Below are positions 1 through 8,000 of a DNA stretch of 10,290 nt, piece by piece (the stretch's first letter is position 1; each line of letters begins with the position of its first letter). The stretch comes from Acidobacteriota bacterium. Its GTDB lineage: Bacteria; Acidobacteriota; Terriglobia; Terriglobales; Acidobacteriaceae. Location of the stretch: the NCBI GenBank assembly GCA_021811745.1, contig JAJZNH010000007.1, positions 1-10,290 on the forward strand, written 5' to 3'. Under the pieces are notes generated by a model that saw only the letters and a program-made list of their open reading frames with translations, was not told the origin of the DNA and searched no databases. The position numbers and the translations under genes were made by a program.

Positions 1-584
1 AGGGGCGGCCGCTCGGTCGTTCCGGACTCCAGCCAACGGGCGTAATCGCGCGGCTCCAGGATGACCGGCATGCGATCGTGCACCGGCTCCATCAGCTCGT
101 TGGGATCGGTGGTGAGGATCGTGAAGGTCTCGAGCGGCTGACCGTCCTTCGCCCGCCAGCGCTCGAACAGCCCCGCCAGCGCATAGGGCTCGCCGCTGCG
201 CAGCGCAAACGCGTAGGGCGCCCGCCGCCGCGAGCTCAGCCGCTGCCACTCGTAAAATGCGTCGACCGGCACCAGGCAGCGCCGCTTCTTCAGCGCCTCG
301 CGAAAGGCCGGCTTCTCCGCCGCATCCTCGGCCCGGGCATTGATCAGGGAGTAGCCGCACTTCGGGTCTTTGGCCCAGGCCGGCGCTAAACCCCAGCGCA
401 GCAGCGCAAATTCGCGTGCGCCGGAGTCGCGGTTCATTCGCACCACCGGCTGAAAGGTCTGCGGCGCCGCATTAAACGTGGGCGTAAACGCAGCCGCCTC
501 CTCCATGGCGTCGTCTTCCATCTTGACGCCGAACCAATCCGCCAGCACCTGCTGCGTCGATCGCCTTGCAAACCGTCCGCACAT
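1..584 (-). CDS. SRAP-family DNA-protein crosslink repair protein (SOS response-associated peptidase, YedK/HMCES-like), C-terminus cut by window edge
   Basis: Read from an ATG at 584-582, the frame stays open to base 1, giving 194 codons; the family is usually about 220-230 residues, so only the C-terminal end is missing. The start is fixed by the invariant MCGRFA N-terminus: after removal of Met, Cys2 is the family's catalytic residue that links to abasic sites in single-stranded DNA. A GGAG lies 3 nt upstream (591-588). Other family hallmarks are in order: FNAAPQ (37-42, with the conserved Asn), RWGLAP (63-68), NARAE (82-86), RCLVPVDAFYEW (102-113, active-site Glu112) and VHDRMPV (168-174, active-site His169). 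Members protect abasic sites in single-stranded DNA during replication and repair in the cytoplasm. All catalytic residues are present, so the visible part looks functional. It lies 420 bp beyond the minus-strand operon end and is probably transcribed separately. No LexA-type box was recognised upstream. The family assignment is near certain. Confidence 0.95.
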   Translation of the reverse strand, partial: MCGRFARRSTQQVLADWFGVKMEDDAMEEAAAFTPTFNAAPQTFQPVVRMNRDSGAREFALLRWGLAPAWAKDPKCGYSLINARAEDAAEKPAFREALKKRRCLVPVDAFYEWQRLSSRRRAPYAFALRSGEPYALAGLFERWRAKDGQPLETFTILTTDPNELMEPVHDRMPVILEPRDYARWLESGTTERPP

Positions 585-1004
585 GCTCTCCAGCATAGCT
601 CGGGCGTGCAAGTGCAAGCCATGCGCCAACACAGCCGCTGCCGCGGAAGACCGGTCCCTGCCCGGGGCAATACGCCCCTGGCGACCCATCCAAAAGGGAG
701 ATCCCCCGGTTTCCACTGCCGGGGTGGAAGTAGAAGTTTGAGAATTCCGGGAGCATTTCTCCTGCTGTTGCCTTCGCTTTTCTGAGGCCCATTGTTTAGC
801 AGCGCCGCTGCTCTTGCGGCTGTTTTTGCTTTTCGCCGGTTGCGATCAGGCCCCTTTTGAGGGGCCAGCAACCGTAAAGCCTGCGGCTGCCGGAGGATAC
901 TTATATGCGTCGGCCCTGCGAGTCGCGGCTGGCCGGCGGTGGTGGTTTCCCAGGCCCCTCGCCTTTGAGGACCCTGAAAACCAAGAATCTACGCGTCTGC
1001 GGTC
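585..1004. other. Non-coding stretch with several small inverted repeats
   Basis: I see no convincing gene in these 420 bases. Open frames here are short or are shadows of flanking genes and lack family motifs. The stretch holds the SRAP ribosome-binding site (588-591) and several dyads: GGGGC/GCCCC (664-668/674-678), CCCCGG/CCGGGG (704-709/719-724), a 15-base palindrome centred on 805 (798-812) and the strong stem-loop at 837-874. The SRAP promoter and the end of the long minus-strand operon transcript should lie here. No clear -10/-35 pair and no hairpin with a U-tract in the minus direction could be fixed. Confidence 0.6.
837..874. other. Strong bipartite stem-loop (14 paired bases) downstream of the operon
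   Basis: An outer perfect stem CGGTTGC (837-843) / GCAACCG (868-874) encloses a 5-nt/1-nt internal loop. Inside is a perfect inner stem GGCCCCT (849-855) / AGGGGCC (860-866) capped by the tetraloop TTTG. It starts about 130 nt past the stop codon of the last minus-strand operon gene, where a transcript end or 3' stabilising structure would be expected. Neither strand has a T-run directly after the stem, so it is not a canonical intrinsic terminator. It could block 3' exonucleases, take part in factor-dependent termination, or belong to a small RNA. The structure is certain; the function is unknown. Confidence 0.5.
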
Positions 1005-2069
1005 CTAGATCCGCTCGAGCTTCGTCACGCGGCCAACCTGGTTCCAGTCGGAGATATAGATATTGGCGCGGCTATCGATAAAGCAGCCGTGCGCGGCGCT
1101 GAACCACGCGCTTTCCACCTGGGCGGGCGCCACTCGATAATTGGCCCACTGTGCCCTCTCCGGGTTATCGCCGAGGAAGGCCACCGGCACTCCGTCGCGA
1201 TCGAGAATCGTCACCCGGCCCTCCAATTCCGACACCACGGCATAGTCGCCGTGAAAGCTGACCTGGCAGGGACGGCGCAGATGTTCGCTCAGATTGCGAA
1301 CAAATTTGCCGTCGAAATCGAAGTGGCACAAGCGCCGGTTCTCGCGGTCGCACACCAGCAGCAGCGGCTGGTCGTAACGCATGTCCACCGCCAGGCCGTG
1401 GCTGCAGTTGAACAGCCCGTCCGCGCTGCCCTTGCCGGCATAGCTCGCCTTGTAATTTCCGCTCTTGTCGAACTTGAAAAGCCGGGAATCGCCGTAGCCG
1501 TTCGCGATCATCAACGAGCCGTCGGGGCATGGAACCGCCGCTGTCAGTCGCCAGCCGTTGGGCGCCAGAAAACCGGCCTCGGGCGGCGCCGTAATCTTCT
1601 TCAGCACCGTGCCATCCGGTTTCATCTTCACATACAGCCAGTTTTCTTCCGGCGTGCCGTGCTGCACGGTTGTATACAGAACCTCCTGGCCATCCTCATC
1701 CACAATCACGATGGAATGTACTTCAGGAAATTGATGAGCAATCGTTCTCAGCAGAGCACCGTCGGGCGAGTAGACCAGGATGCCCGTCCGGCTCTGGGTG
1801 CTGATGTAAATGTTGCCGGCCTTGTCTGCTGCGATGCCGCCATGCGTGCCGCCAAACGCTGTGCCGGCGGGCAAATGTCCCCAGTTCGGCACAACGCGGT
1901 AGCTCCATTCGCCATTGCCGGTGCGCAATTCCGCCGCGCCGCATGCGGACTCCTTCGCCTCTGCCTCAGAGCCAGCGGTTGCAGCCAGTCCCGCCAATCC
2001 GGCCATTCCCGTGATTGCGCAAAAACTGCGCCGGTCCATCTTGCTGCCACTCGCGCTCTTCGTTTTCAT
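1005..2069 (-). CDS. Tat-exported NHL-type beta-propeller protein
   Basis: The 354-residue product starts with a twin-arginine signal (DRRSFC, residues 12-17, then a Gly/Ala-rich hydrophobic stretch to about 32), so it should be exported folded. The rest has repeated propeller-blade signatures: HGGIAADKAGNIYIS (76-90), a GYGDSRLFKFD blade (191-201), HGLAVDM...LLLVCDRENRRLCHFDFDGKF (224-256) and a closing HGCFIDSRANIYISDWN blade (327-343). These resemble NHL/SMP-30-like six-bladed propellers, which serve as binding platforms or sometimes enzymes; no specific reaction can be assigned. It is the last gene of the operon. Its ATG (2069-2067) overlaps the upstream TGA in ATGA, with AGGAAG just upstream, which supports translational coupling. 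A second Met at residue 11 directly precedes the RR motif and is a possible alternative start. Such propellers often accompany DUF1501/PSD1 genes, suggesting a structural or substrate-recognition role. Confidence 0.88.
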   Translation of the reverse strand: MKTKSASGSKMDRRSFCAITGMAGLAGLAATAGSEAEAKESACGAAELRTGNGEWSYRVVPNWGHLPAGTAFGGTHGGIAADKAGNIYISTQSRTGILVYSPDGALLRTIAHQFPEVHSIVIVDEDGQEVLYTTVQHGTPEENWLYVKMKPDGTVLKKITAPPEAGFLAPNGWRLTAAVPCPDGSLMIANGYGDSRLFKFDKSGNYKASYAGKGSADGLFNCSHGLAVDMRYDQPLLLVCDRENRRLCHFDFDGKFVRNLSEHLRRPCQVSFHGDYAVVSELEGRVTILDRDGVPVAFLGDNPERAQWANYRVAPAQVESAWFSAAHGCFIDSRANIYISDWNQVGRVTKLERI

Positions 2070-3529
2070 TGCTTCTTCCTGTCTGCGGGCTTGGCCCCAG
2101 CCGGCGTCCCGGCCTCCGCCACTGCCGCCGGTTGCGCCGCCGTGTTGTAGAGGTACAGATGGTGCAGGTTCTTCATGGAGTGAAGCGGCGCCAGCGCTGC
2201 CTGCGTCACCCGGGTGCTGCTCAGGTTAAGGTAGGTCAGTTGCGAAAGCGGCGCAAGCTTCTCCAGTCCTGCACCGGTCACGGCTGTTCCTTCCAGATGC
2301 AGTGCCCGCAGATGCGTGAACCCGGCTAACGTGGGAATGGAGGCGTCGGTAATCGCGGTGCGCCCCAGGTCGGCTTCCACAATATACGGTGCGAATTTCT
2401 GAAACTGCGCAAGCTGCGCATCGCCAAACTTCGGCGCCACATCCACGGTCTCCAGAATCAGCCCATCGGAGGCTTTGCTCGAAACCGGCAGCAGTTTGGC
2501 AGCCTGCGCGTTGGCTAGCGCCGCGATCTCCGGCATCAGCGCGCTGTAGTCCCCCACCGGCTGCAGCGGCGGATCCACCGGCGCCTCATAGATCTCAACG
2601 CCGGCCACCTTGGTCGCGGTGGGCGACGCGCCCTGCGCAATCCACGCCTTGATCCACGCAATCTCATCGGAACTCAGCGGTGGCTTGCCTTCCGCCGGCA
2701 TGAACTGTTTGTGGCTGGGCGGCAGCATCACCCGCGTCAGCAGCAGGCTTTTGGCGGGATTGCCGGGCACAATCACCGGCCCGTCTTTGCCGCCTTCCAT
2801 CAGCAGACCGTACGAGTCCAGCCTCAGGTCGCCCTTGGTCTTGCTCTGGCCGTGGCATTCCACGCATTTCGCGTCGAAGATGGGATCGATGTGCCGCGCG
2901 TAAAACGAAGTGGAAGAAGCCGCCTGCACCACACCCAGGCTGAAGGCGCGCTTCAACACCGGCGGCAGATAGTCGGTGAGATAGTCTCTTCCATGCGTCA
3001 GGCTGCCGCCCTGGTGAGCCGTCCAGGTCAGCAGCAGCAGCATCGCGGTCAGCAGCGCCGGATAAACCCGCCGGGCGCGGCCGGAAATCCATGCGGGCCG
3101 CGCCAGAAAGCACAGAACCGCAGTGATGGTGAGCGCGATGCCGCCCCACATGTGCCGCACCACGATCACTCCGGAATCGCCGCTGCCAAAGGCCAGCAGG
3201 TAGCCCAGCGCAACCGCCGCGAAGCAGCCTAGCACGGCCAGTCCCAGCACAAAGCCCGCCGCTTCGCGCAATGCAGGCCGGCGCTCGCCCACCAGTTCGA
3301 GAATGGGCACAAGGACCAGCAGCCCGATGGGAATGTGAATCACCAGCGGATGGAAGCGGCCCAGAAACTGCTGCCAGCCGGCGTGTACTTTCCCGTCCAG
3401 TTGAAAGACGAAGGGCAGCGCCAGCAGCGCCGCACTCACCAGCAGTGTGCCGCCCCACATCAGGCGAGTGGAGCGGCGCTTCGGTATCCGGGTTTCTATC
3501 GGCTCAATCACGTACTGTAACGGCATCAC
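2066..3529 (-). CDS. DUF2231-type membrane domain / planctomycete-type cytochrome c / leucine-rich repeat fusion protein
   Basis: The 487-residue product combines three parts. Residues about 25-170 hold five likely membrane segments (26-43, 62-80, 92-114, 124-143, 155-170) with DUF2231-like motifs: FHPLVIHIPIGL (59-70), RHMWGG (125-130) and TAHQGGSLTHG (170-180). Residues about 207-302 form a PSCyt1-type haem c domain with CVECH (222-226) and a probable axial Met in QFMPAEGKPPLS (275-286). Residues about 383-465 are leucine-rich repeats of roughly 24-residue period (LRALHLEGTAVTGAGLEKL, then LTYLNLSSTRVTQAALAPL), followed by an Ala/Lys-rich tail. It should be an inner-membrane protein with the haem and LRR parts outside. 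The start is GTG at 3529, 8 nt from AGGGA, overlapping the upstream TGA; ATG at 3526 is equally possible. Haem binding is strongly supported. Electron transfer through the membrane histidines is inference. Confidence 0.9.
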   Translation of the reverse strand: MMPLQYVIEPIETRIPKRRSTRLMWGGTLLVSAALLALPFVFQLDGKVHAGWQQFLGRFHPLVIHIPIGLLVLVPILELVGERRPALREAAGFVLGLAVLGCFAAVALGYLLAFGSGDSGVIVVRHMWGGIALTITAVLCFLARPAWISGRARRVYPALLTAMLLLLTWTAHQGGSLTHGRDYLTDYLPPVLKRAFSLGVVQAASSTSFYARHIDPIFDAKCVECHGQSKTKGDLRLDSYGLLMEGGKDGPVIVPGNPAKSLLLTRVMLPPSHKQFMPAEGKPPLSSDEIAWIKAWIAQGASPTATKVAGVEIYEAPVDPPLQPVGDYSALMPEIAALANAQAAKLLPVSSKASDGLILETVDVAPKFGDAQLAQFQKFAPYIVEADLGRTAITDASIPTLAGFTHLRALHLEGTAVTGAGLEKLAPLSQLTYLNLSSTRVTQAALAPLHSMKNLHHLYLYNTAAQPAAVAEAGTPAGAKPADRKKQ

Positions 3530-5079
3530 GCAAGAATTCCCTGTACCACGCTTGCCGGGGTGGTCCCGGTCAGCTTTTGATCCAGCCCCTGAAATTCATA
3601 CGTCAGCCGGTTATGGTCGATGCCCAGGCAGTGCAGGATGGTGGCGTTGAAGTCACGCACGGGCACCGGGTCCTTCACCACGTTATAGCTGTAATCGTCG
3701 GTCTCGCCGTAGGTGACGCCCGCGCGCACTCCGCCGCCCGCCATCCACGTGGTAAAGCAGCGCGGATGATGATCGCGCCCGTAATCCTGCGCGGTCAAGC
3801 CGCCCTGGCTATACACGGTGCGGCCAAACTCTCCCGCCCAGATCACCAGCGTGTCGTCCAGCAGGCCGCGCTGCTTCATATCGGTAATCAGCGCATAGCA
3901 GCCGCGATCGGTCTCCTGGCAAAGCTGCGGCAGAATCCCGGTCACATCCGTGTGCACATCCCAGCCGCGCTTGTACACCTGCACAAAGCGCACTCCGCGT
4001 TCGGCCATGCGGCGGGCCATCAGGCAGTTGTACGCAAATGTGCCCGGCCGTTTGGCGTCCTCGCCATACAGGTCCCAGGTCGTCTTTGGTTCCTTGCTCA
4101 GGTCGGTGAGTTCGGGCACCGAGGCTTGCATGCGATACGCCATCTCGTACTGCAGAATGCGCGCATGGGTCTCCGGATCGCCCAGCTCCTCATAAGTCTG
4201 CTGGTTCATTTCGCGCACTGCGTCCAGCATCTTGCGCCGCACATCGCGATCCACTCCGTTGGGATCGCTCAAATAGAGCACCGGATCGCCCGACGAGCGC
4301 AATCCTACGCCCGCGTATTCCGACGAAAGAAATCCGCTGCTCCACAACCGCGACGACACCGGCTGGTTGTTCTCCTTCGCGTTCAACTGCGTCTGCAGCA
4401 CCATGAAGGTGGGCAGATTGTCGTTCATGCTGCCCAATCCGTACGCCAGCCACGAGCCCAGGCAGGGCTTGCCGGCGTTCATGTTGCCGGTGTTCATCAG
4501 CATGATGGCCGGCTCGTGATTGATGGCATCCGTATTCGTCGACTTGATAATCGTGAGATCGTCGACAATCTTCTCCGTGAACGGCATCAGTGAGCTGATC
4601 CAGGCGCCGCTCTTGCCGGCGCGCTTGAACTCCCAGTGCGCCGGCGCAATCGGGAAGCGCGCCTGCCCCGCCGTCATGCCCGTCAACTGCTGCGTGCCCA
4701 TCACCGACGGCGGCATGTCCTTGTTGAACTGCGCGGCCAAATTCGGCTTGTAGTCCCAGAGATCCACCTGCGGCGGCCCGCCCGACATGAACAGGTAAAT
4801 GGCGCGCTTGGCCTTGGGCGCAAAGTGCGGCAGCTTGAATGCCTCGCGCGCAGATGCCGAAGGCGCCGCCGGCGTGCCGGCCGCACGCGCTTCCGTCCCC
4901 AGGGACCGGTCGCCCACCAGGCTCGCGAGTGCCGCCCATCCCAGCACCTTTCCCGCGCGGCCCAGAAAACTTCGCCGGGTCTGCAATTCCAGCCACTCTC
5001 GTTTCAACTCCACCGGCACCGGCAACGAAAGTACGTCCAGCGCTGGCTCGCAATCCGTGCATTGGGGATGTTGTTTCAT
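3526..5079 (-). CDS. DUF1501 family protein, Tat-exported (alkaline phosphatase/sulfatase clan)
   Basis: The 517-residue product matches full-length DUF1501 proteins. An unusually long n-region of 34 residues, including a CTDC motif at 7-10, precedes the twin-arginine signal TRRSFLG (34-40). The mature part shows the family landmarks: IYLFMSGGPPQVDLWDYKP (94-112), TDAINHEPAI (183-192), GWDVHTD (372-378), WAGEFGRT (414-421), GRDHHPRCFTTWMAGGG (434-450) and DFNATILHCLGIDH (476-489). The family belongs to the alkaline phosphatase/sulfatase clan, and these Asp/His clusters are plausible metal ligands, but its reaction is not established. The ATG at 5079 has GAGGTG 2 nt upstream and lies 14 nt after the PSD1 stop; the end overlaps the next start. 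DUF1501 and PSD1 genes are habitual partners, so the two proteins probably act in one envelope process. Family assignment is firm; substrate is unknown. Confidence 0.94.
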   Translation of the reverse strand: MKQHPQCTDCEPALDVLSLPVPVELKREWLELQTRRSFLGRAGKVLGWAALASLVGDRSLGTEARAAGTPAAPSASAREAFKLPHFAPKAKRAIYLFMSGGPPQVDLWDYKPNLAAQFNKDMPPSVMGTQQLTGMTAGQARFPIAPAHWEFKRAGKSGAWISSLMPFTEKIVDDLTIIKSTNTDAINHEPAIMLMNTGNMNAGKPCLGSWLAYGLGSMNDNLPTFMVLQTQLNAKENNQPVSSRLWSSGFLSSEYAGVGLRSSGDPVLYLSDPNGVDRDVRRKMLDAVREMNQQTYEELGDPETHARILQYEMAYRMQASVPELTDLSKEPKTTWDLYGEDAKRPGTFAYNCLMARRMAERGVRFVQVYKRGWDVHTDVTGILPQLCQETDRGCYALITDMKQRGLLDDTLVIWAGEFGRTVYSQGGLTAQDYGRDHHPRCFTTWMAGGGVRAGVTYGETDDYSYNVVKDPVPVRDFNATILHCLGIDHNRLTYEFQGLDQKLTGTTPASVVQGILA

Positions 5080-5093
5080 GGCACCTCGCTGCG

Positions 5094-8000
5094 CTACTTG
5101 TTGAGTGTCTCGTCCAGGTTCAGCATTTCGCTGGCCACCATCGTCCAGGCCGCCAGCTCAGGCGCGGGAATCGCCGCATCGGCTTTCTTTTCGCCTACCG
5201 CAATCAGCTTCCGAGCGTCCTGCGGATCCGCTTCGTAATGCCGCTTCATCTGCGCCAGCGATGAGCTCAGTACCGAGGTCATGCGTGGTGTGGGATCGTG
5301 CGCCAGCAGAATCTCGCTCATCAGGCGCAACCGCTGCGGCGTTTCCCTGCCGCCCTGCAGAATCACCCGCTGCGCCAGCCCTCGCGCCGCCTCCACCCAC
5401 TGCTCATCGTCCATGGTCACTAGCGCCTGCAGCGGCGTGTCCGTCCGCTGGCGCCGCGTGCACACCACGTCGCGCATGGGCGCATCGAACGCGTCCATGT
5501 CGGGCAGAATCGCCATCCGCTTCCAGTAGCTGTAGAGGCTCCGCCGATAGAGCGCCTCGCCGTGATCTTGGGCGTAGTTGAGCGTGTCGCTGGCGGGATA
5601 GCTCACCTGCTCCCACACATTCGCCGGCTGATACGGCTTCACGCTCGGGCCGCCGATCCTGTTCACCAGCAGCCCGCTCGATTGCAGCGCGATATCGCGC
5701 AGCATCTCCGCGTCCATGCGGAAGCGCGGACCGTGCGACAGCAGCAAGTTGCGCGGATCCTTGCTGAGCTGCTCGGGCGTCGACCGCGCCGCCTGGCGAT
5801 AGGCGGCCGACATCACCATCAGCTTGTACATGTGCTTCATGTTCCAGCCGCTCTCGCGGAACTCCACCGCCAGCCAGTCCAGCAGTTGCGGATTCGTGGG
5901 CCGGTCGCCCATGATTCCGAAATCTTCCGTGGTGTCCACGATGCCGGTCCCGAAGACCTCGCTCCACATGCGGTTCACGGTCGCCCGCGCGGTCAGCGGA
6001 TTGTCCGGGCTCACCGTCCACCTGGCCAGCGCCAGCCGGTCGTGCGGCACGCCCGCCGGCAGCGGCGGCAGAAAGTGCGGCGTGTTCGCCTCCACCCGCT
6101 CCACCCGCGCCGAATACACGCCGCGCGTCAGCACATCCGCATAGGCAATCGTCGGCTTCTCCCACGACACCATCGACAGCGGTCCGCCCCGCGACAACCG
6201 ATCGAGTTGCTCATCGAGAGCCCCGATCTGGTTCTGCAGCGCGCGGTAATTCGGGTTCACGCTGTTCAAATAGAACTGGCTCACCACGTGCCACTGGTCC
6301 AGATTCCATTGCGACGTGGGCTTGGCCGTCAGCTCGGCAACATAATCCTCGAACGGCAGCCGCTTCACCTCATCAGGCGAAAGCGCGCGGCCGTACAGGC
6401 GAACATCCTGGTAGCGCGTCTCCTGCACCGGCGTGGCATCGGGATAGCGCCAGCCAAGCTGCATCGGCGCCTTCGTCCGGATCGTTTTTCCATCCAGCGC
6501 GTCCGTCACCACCCGCGTCCGCGCCTGCACGCCATCGATGTAAATCTTCACGCCCGAAGCTTTGCCCGAACCGTCGTACGTGAAGAAGACGTGATACCAG
6601 CGCCCATCCACCGGCAGAAGATCCACGGTGGAAACCTTGATAGCAATTTGTGGCGTGTTGTCCTTGGGTTCTGGAGCCGTCTTCTTCTTTTTGGCCTGCT
6701 CCTTCTTCTCCGGCTTGTGGTGGATGGGCTGCTTGCCGGGCGCCAGTTCTTTCGGCGTCAAATCGTCCGGCGTCGGGAAGGAAAACTTCTCGTCCGTCCG
6801 CAGGCCCTTCCGCACCGGGCTATCGGGAAGCGGCGCAATCTTCGGCGTTTCATTCACCAGATCGACGCTCAGAATGCCCTTGCGGATCGAAAGGTCCCAG
6901 CCGCGGTTGTGCTGGGTCGTGTCCATCTTCGAAATCAATGCGCCCGACGTGTTCTCCACGATGTAATTGGGAGCCGACCGCAGCATGATCCAGCCACCCG
7001 ACGAGAACGCCTGGTTGGAATCAAAGTCGCCGGTCTGTCCCAGCATCACCCGGGTATTGGTCTCCATGCGGAAATCCGGCCACAGCCAGGTCGTCTCGCC
7101 CCACTCCGGCTTCACCTTCCCAATCGGAAAACTCGCCGTCTGCGCATGCGGGGCGCTGTTCTTCAGCACCTCGCCGCCGCCTTCGTCCAGGCGCAGACGC
7201 AGCAGCAGCTTGTCCGTCGATACGGGCAGCGCGGGATTCTGGCGCGAGGCAATCCAGCGCGTCACCAGCATGCGTTCCGACACTTGCATCGACCGCATCT
7301 GCTCGGCCAGTTCGGAACGCTTCGCCAGCACCTGGTCATAGGCGGCCGTATGCTGCGGCGTGGGAATGCGCGCCACCGGCTTCCACACCGGCCGGTCCCC
7401 GTTGAACGGAACCTCATCGATATTGTTGAAGAACGCGCTCAGCGAATAGAAATCCTTCTGCGTGGTGGGGTCGAACTTGTGATCGTGGCACACCGCGCAG
7501 CCCACCGTCAGTCCCAGAAACGTGGCGCCGTAAGCCTCGGTGCGCTCGCGCGCAATGTTCACGCGCAGCTCTTCGGGAATCGTTCCGCCCTCGTTGCTGC
7601 TCACCCCCAGCCGCACATATCCGCTGGCAATCAGGGGATCGATCGTGGTGGCCGGCATCATGTCGCCGGCAATCTGCTCCATCGCAAACTGGTCGAATGG
7701 CTTGTTCTGGTTAAACGCCCGGATCACGTAATCGCGATAAGGCCAGATGTCGCGGGCATCGTCCAGGTGCAGCCCATAGGTATCGGCGTAGCGCGCGTAG
7801 TCCAGCCAGTAGCGCGCCCGCTGCTCCCCAAAGCTCGGCCGCGCCAGCAGATTGTCCACCAGCCGCTCGTAGGCATCGGGCCGCTTGTCGTTGACAAACG
7901 CATTTACCTCCGCGGGAGTGGGCAGCAGTCCCGTCAGGTCCAGCGTCACCCGCCGGATCAGCGTTCTGCGGTCGGCTTCCGGCGAGGGGTGCAGTCCGTC

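Noticed and set aside
798..833. GC-rich hairpin followed by TGTTTTTGCTTTT, a possible plus-strand terminator
   Set aside because: No plus-strand gene ends here and the stem (GCCGC/GCGGC, 804-820) is only 5 bp, so a functional call is not supported.
434..871. Minus-strand frames covering the SRAP N-terminus and the upstream spacer
   Set aside because: They are out of frame with the MCGRF... SRAP reading, which carries all catalytic residues, and have no recognisable domains.
855..905. Slight resemblance of GTAAAGCCTGCGGCTGCC to the core of a cyclic-di-GMP-I riboswitch
   Set aside because: The second conserved stem and tetraloop-receptor arrangement cannot be found, and no plus-strand gene follows to be controlled.
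891..1060. Small plus-strand frame starting at 905 after a GGAGG
   Set aside because: The product is Arg/Gly-rich, runs antisense into the propeller gene and has no homology features; the GGAGG is probably chance in GC-rich DNA.
3271..4593. Plus-strand open frame (440 codons) opposite DUF2231-PSCyt1 and DUF1501
   Set aside because: It spans the junction of two real minus-strand genes and its composition is that of an antisense shadow; no motif or ribosome-binding site supports it.
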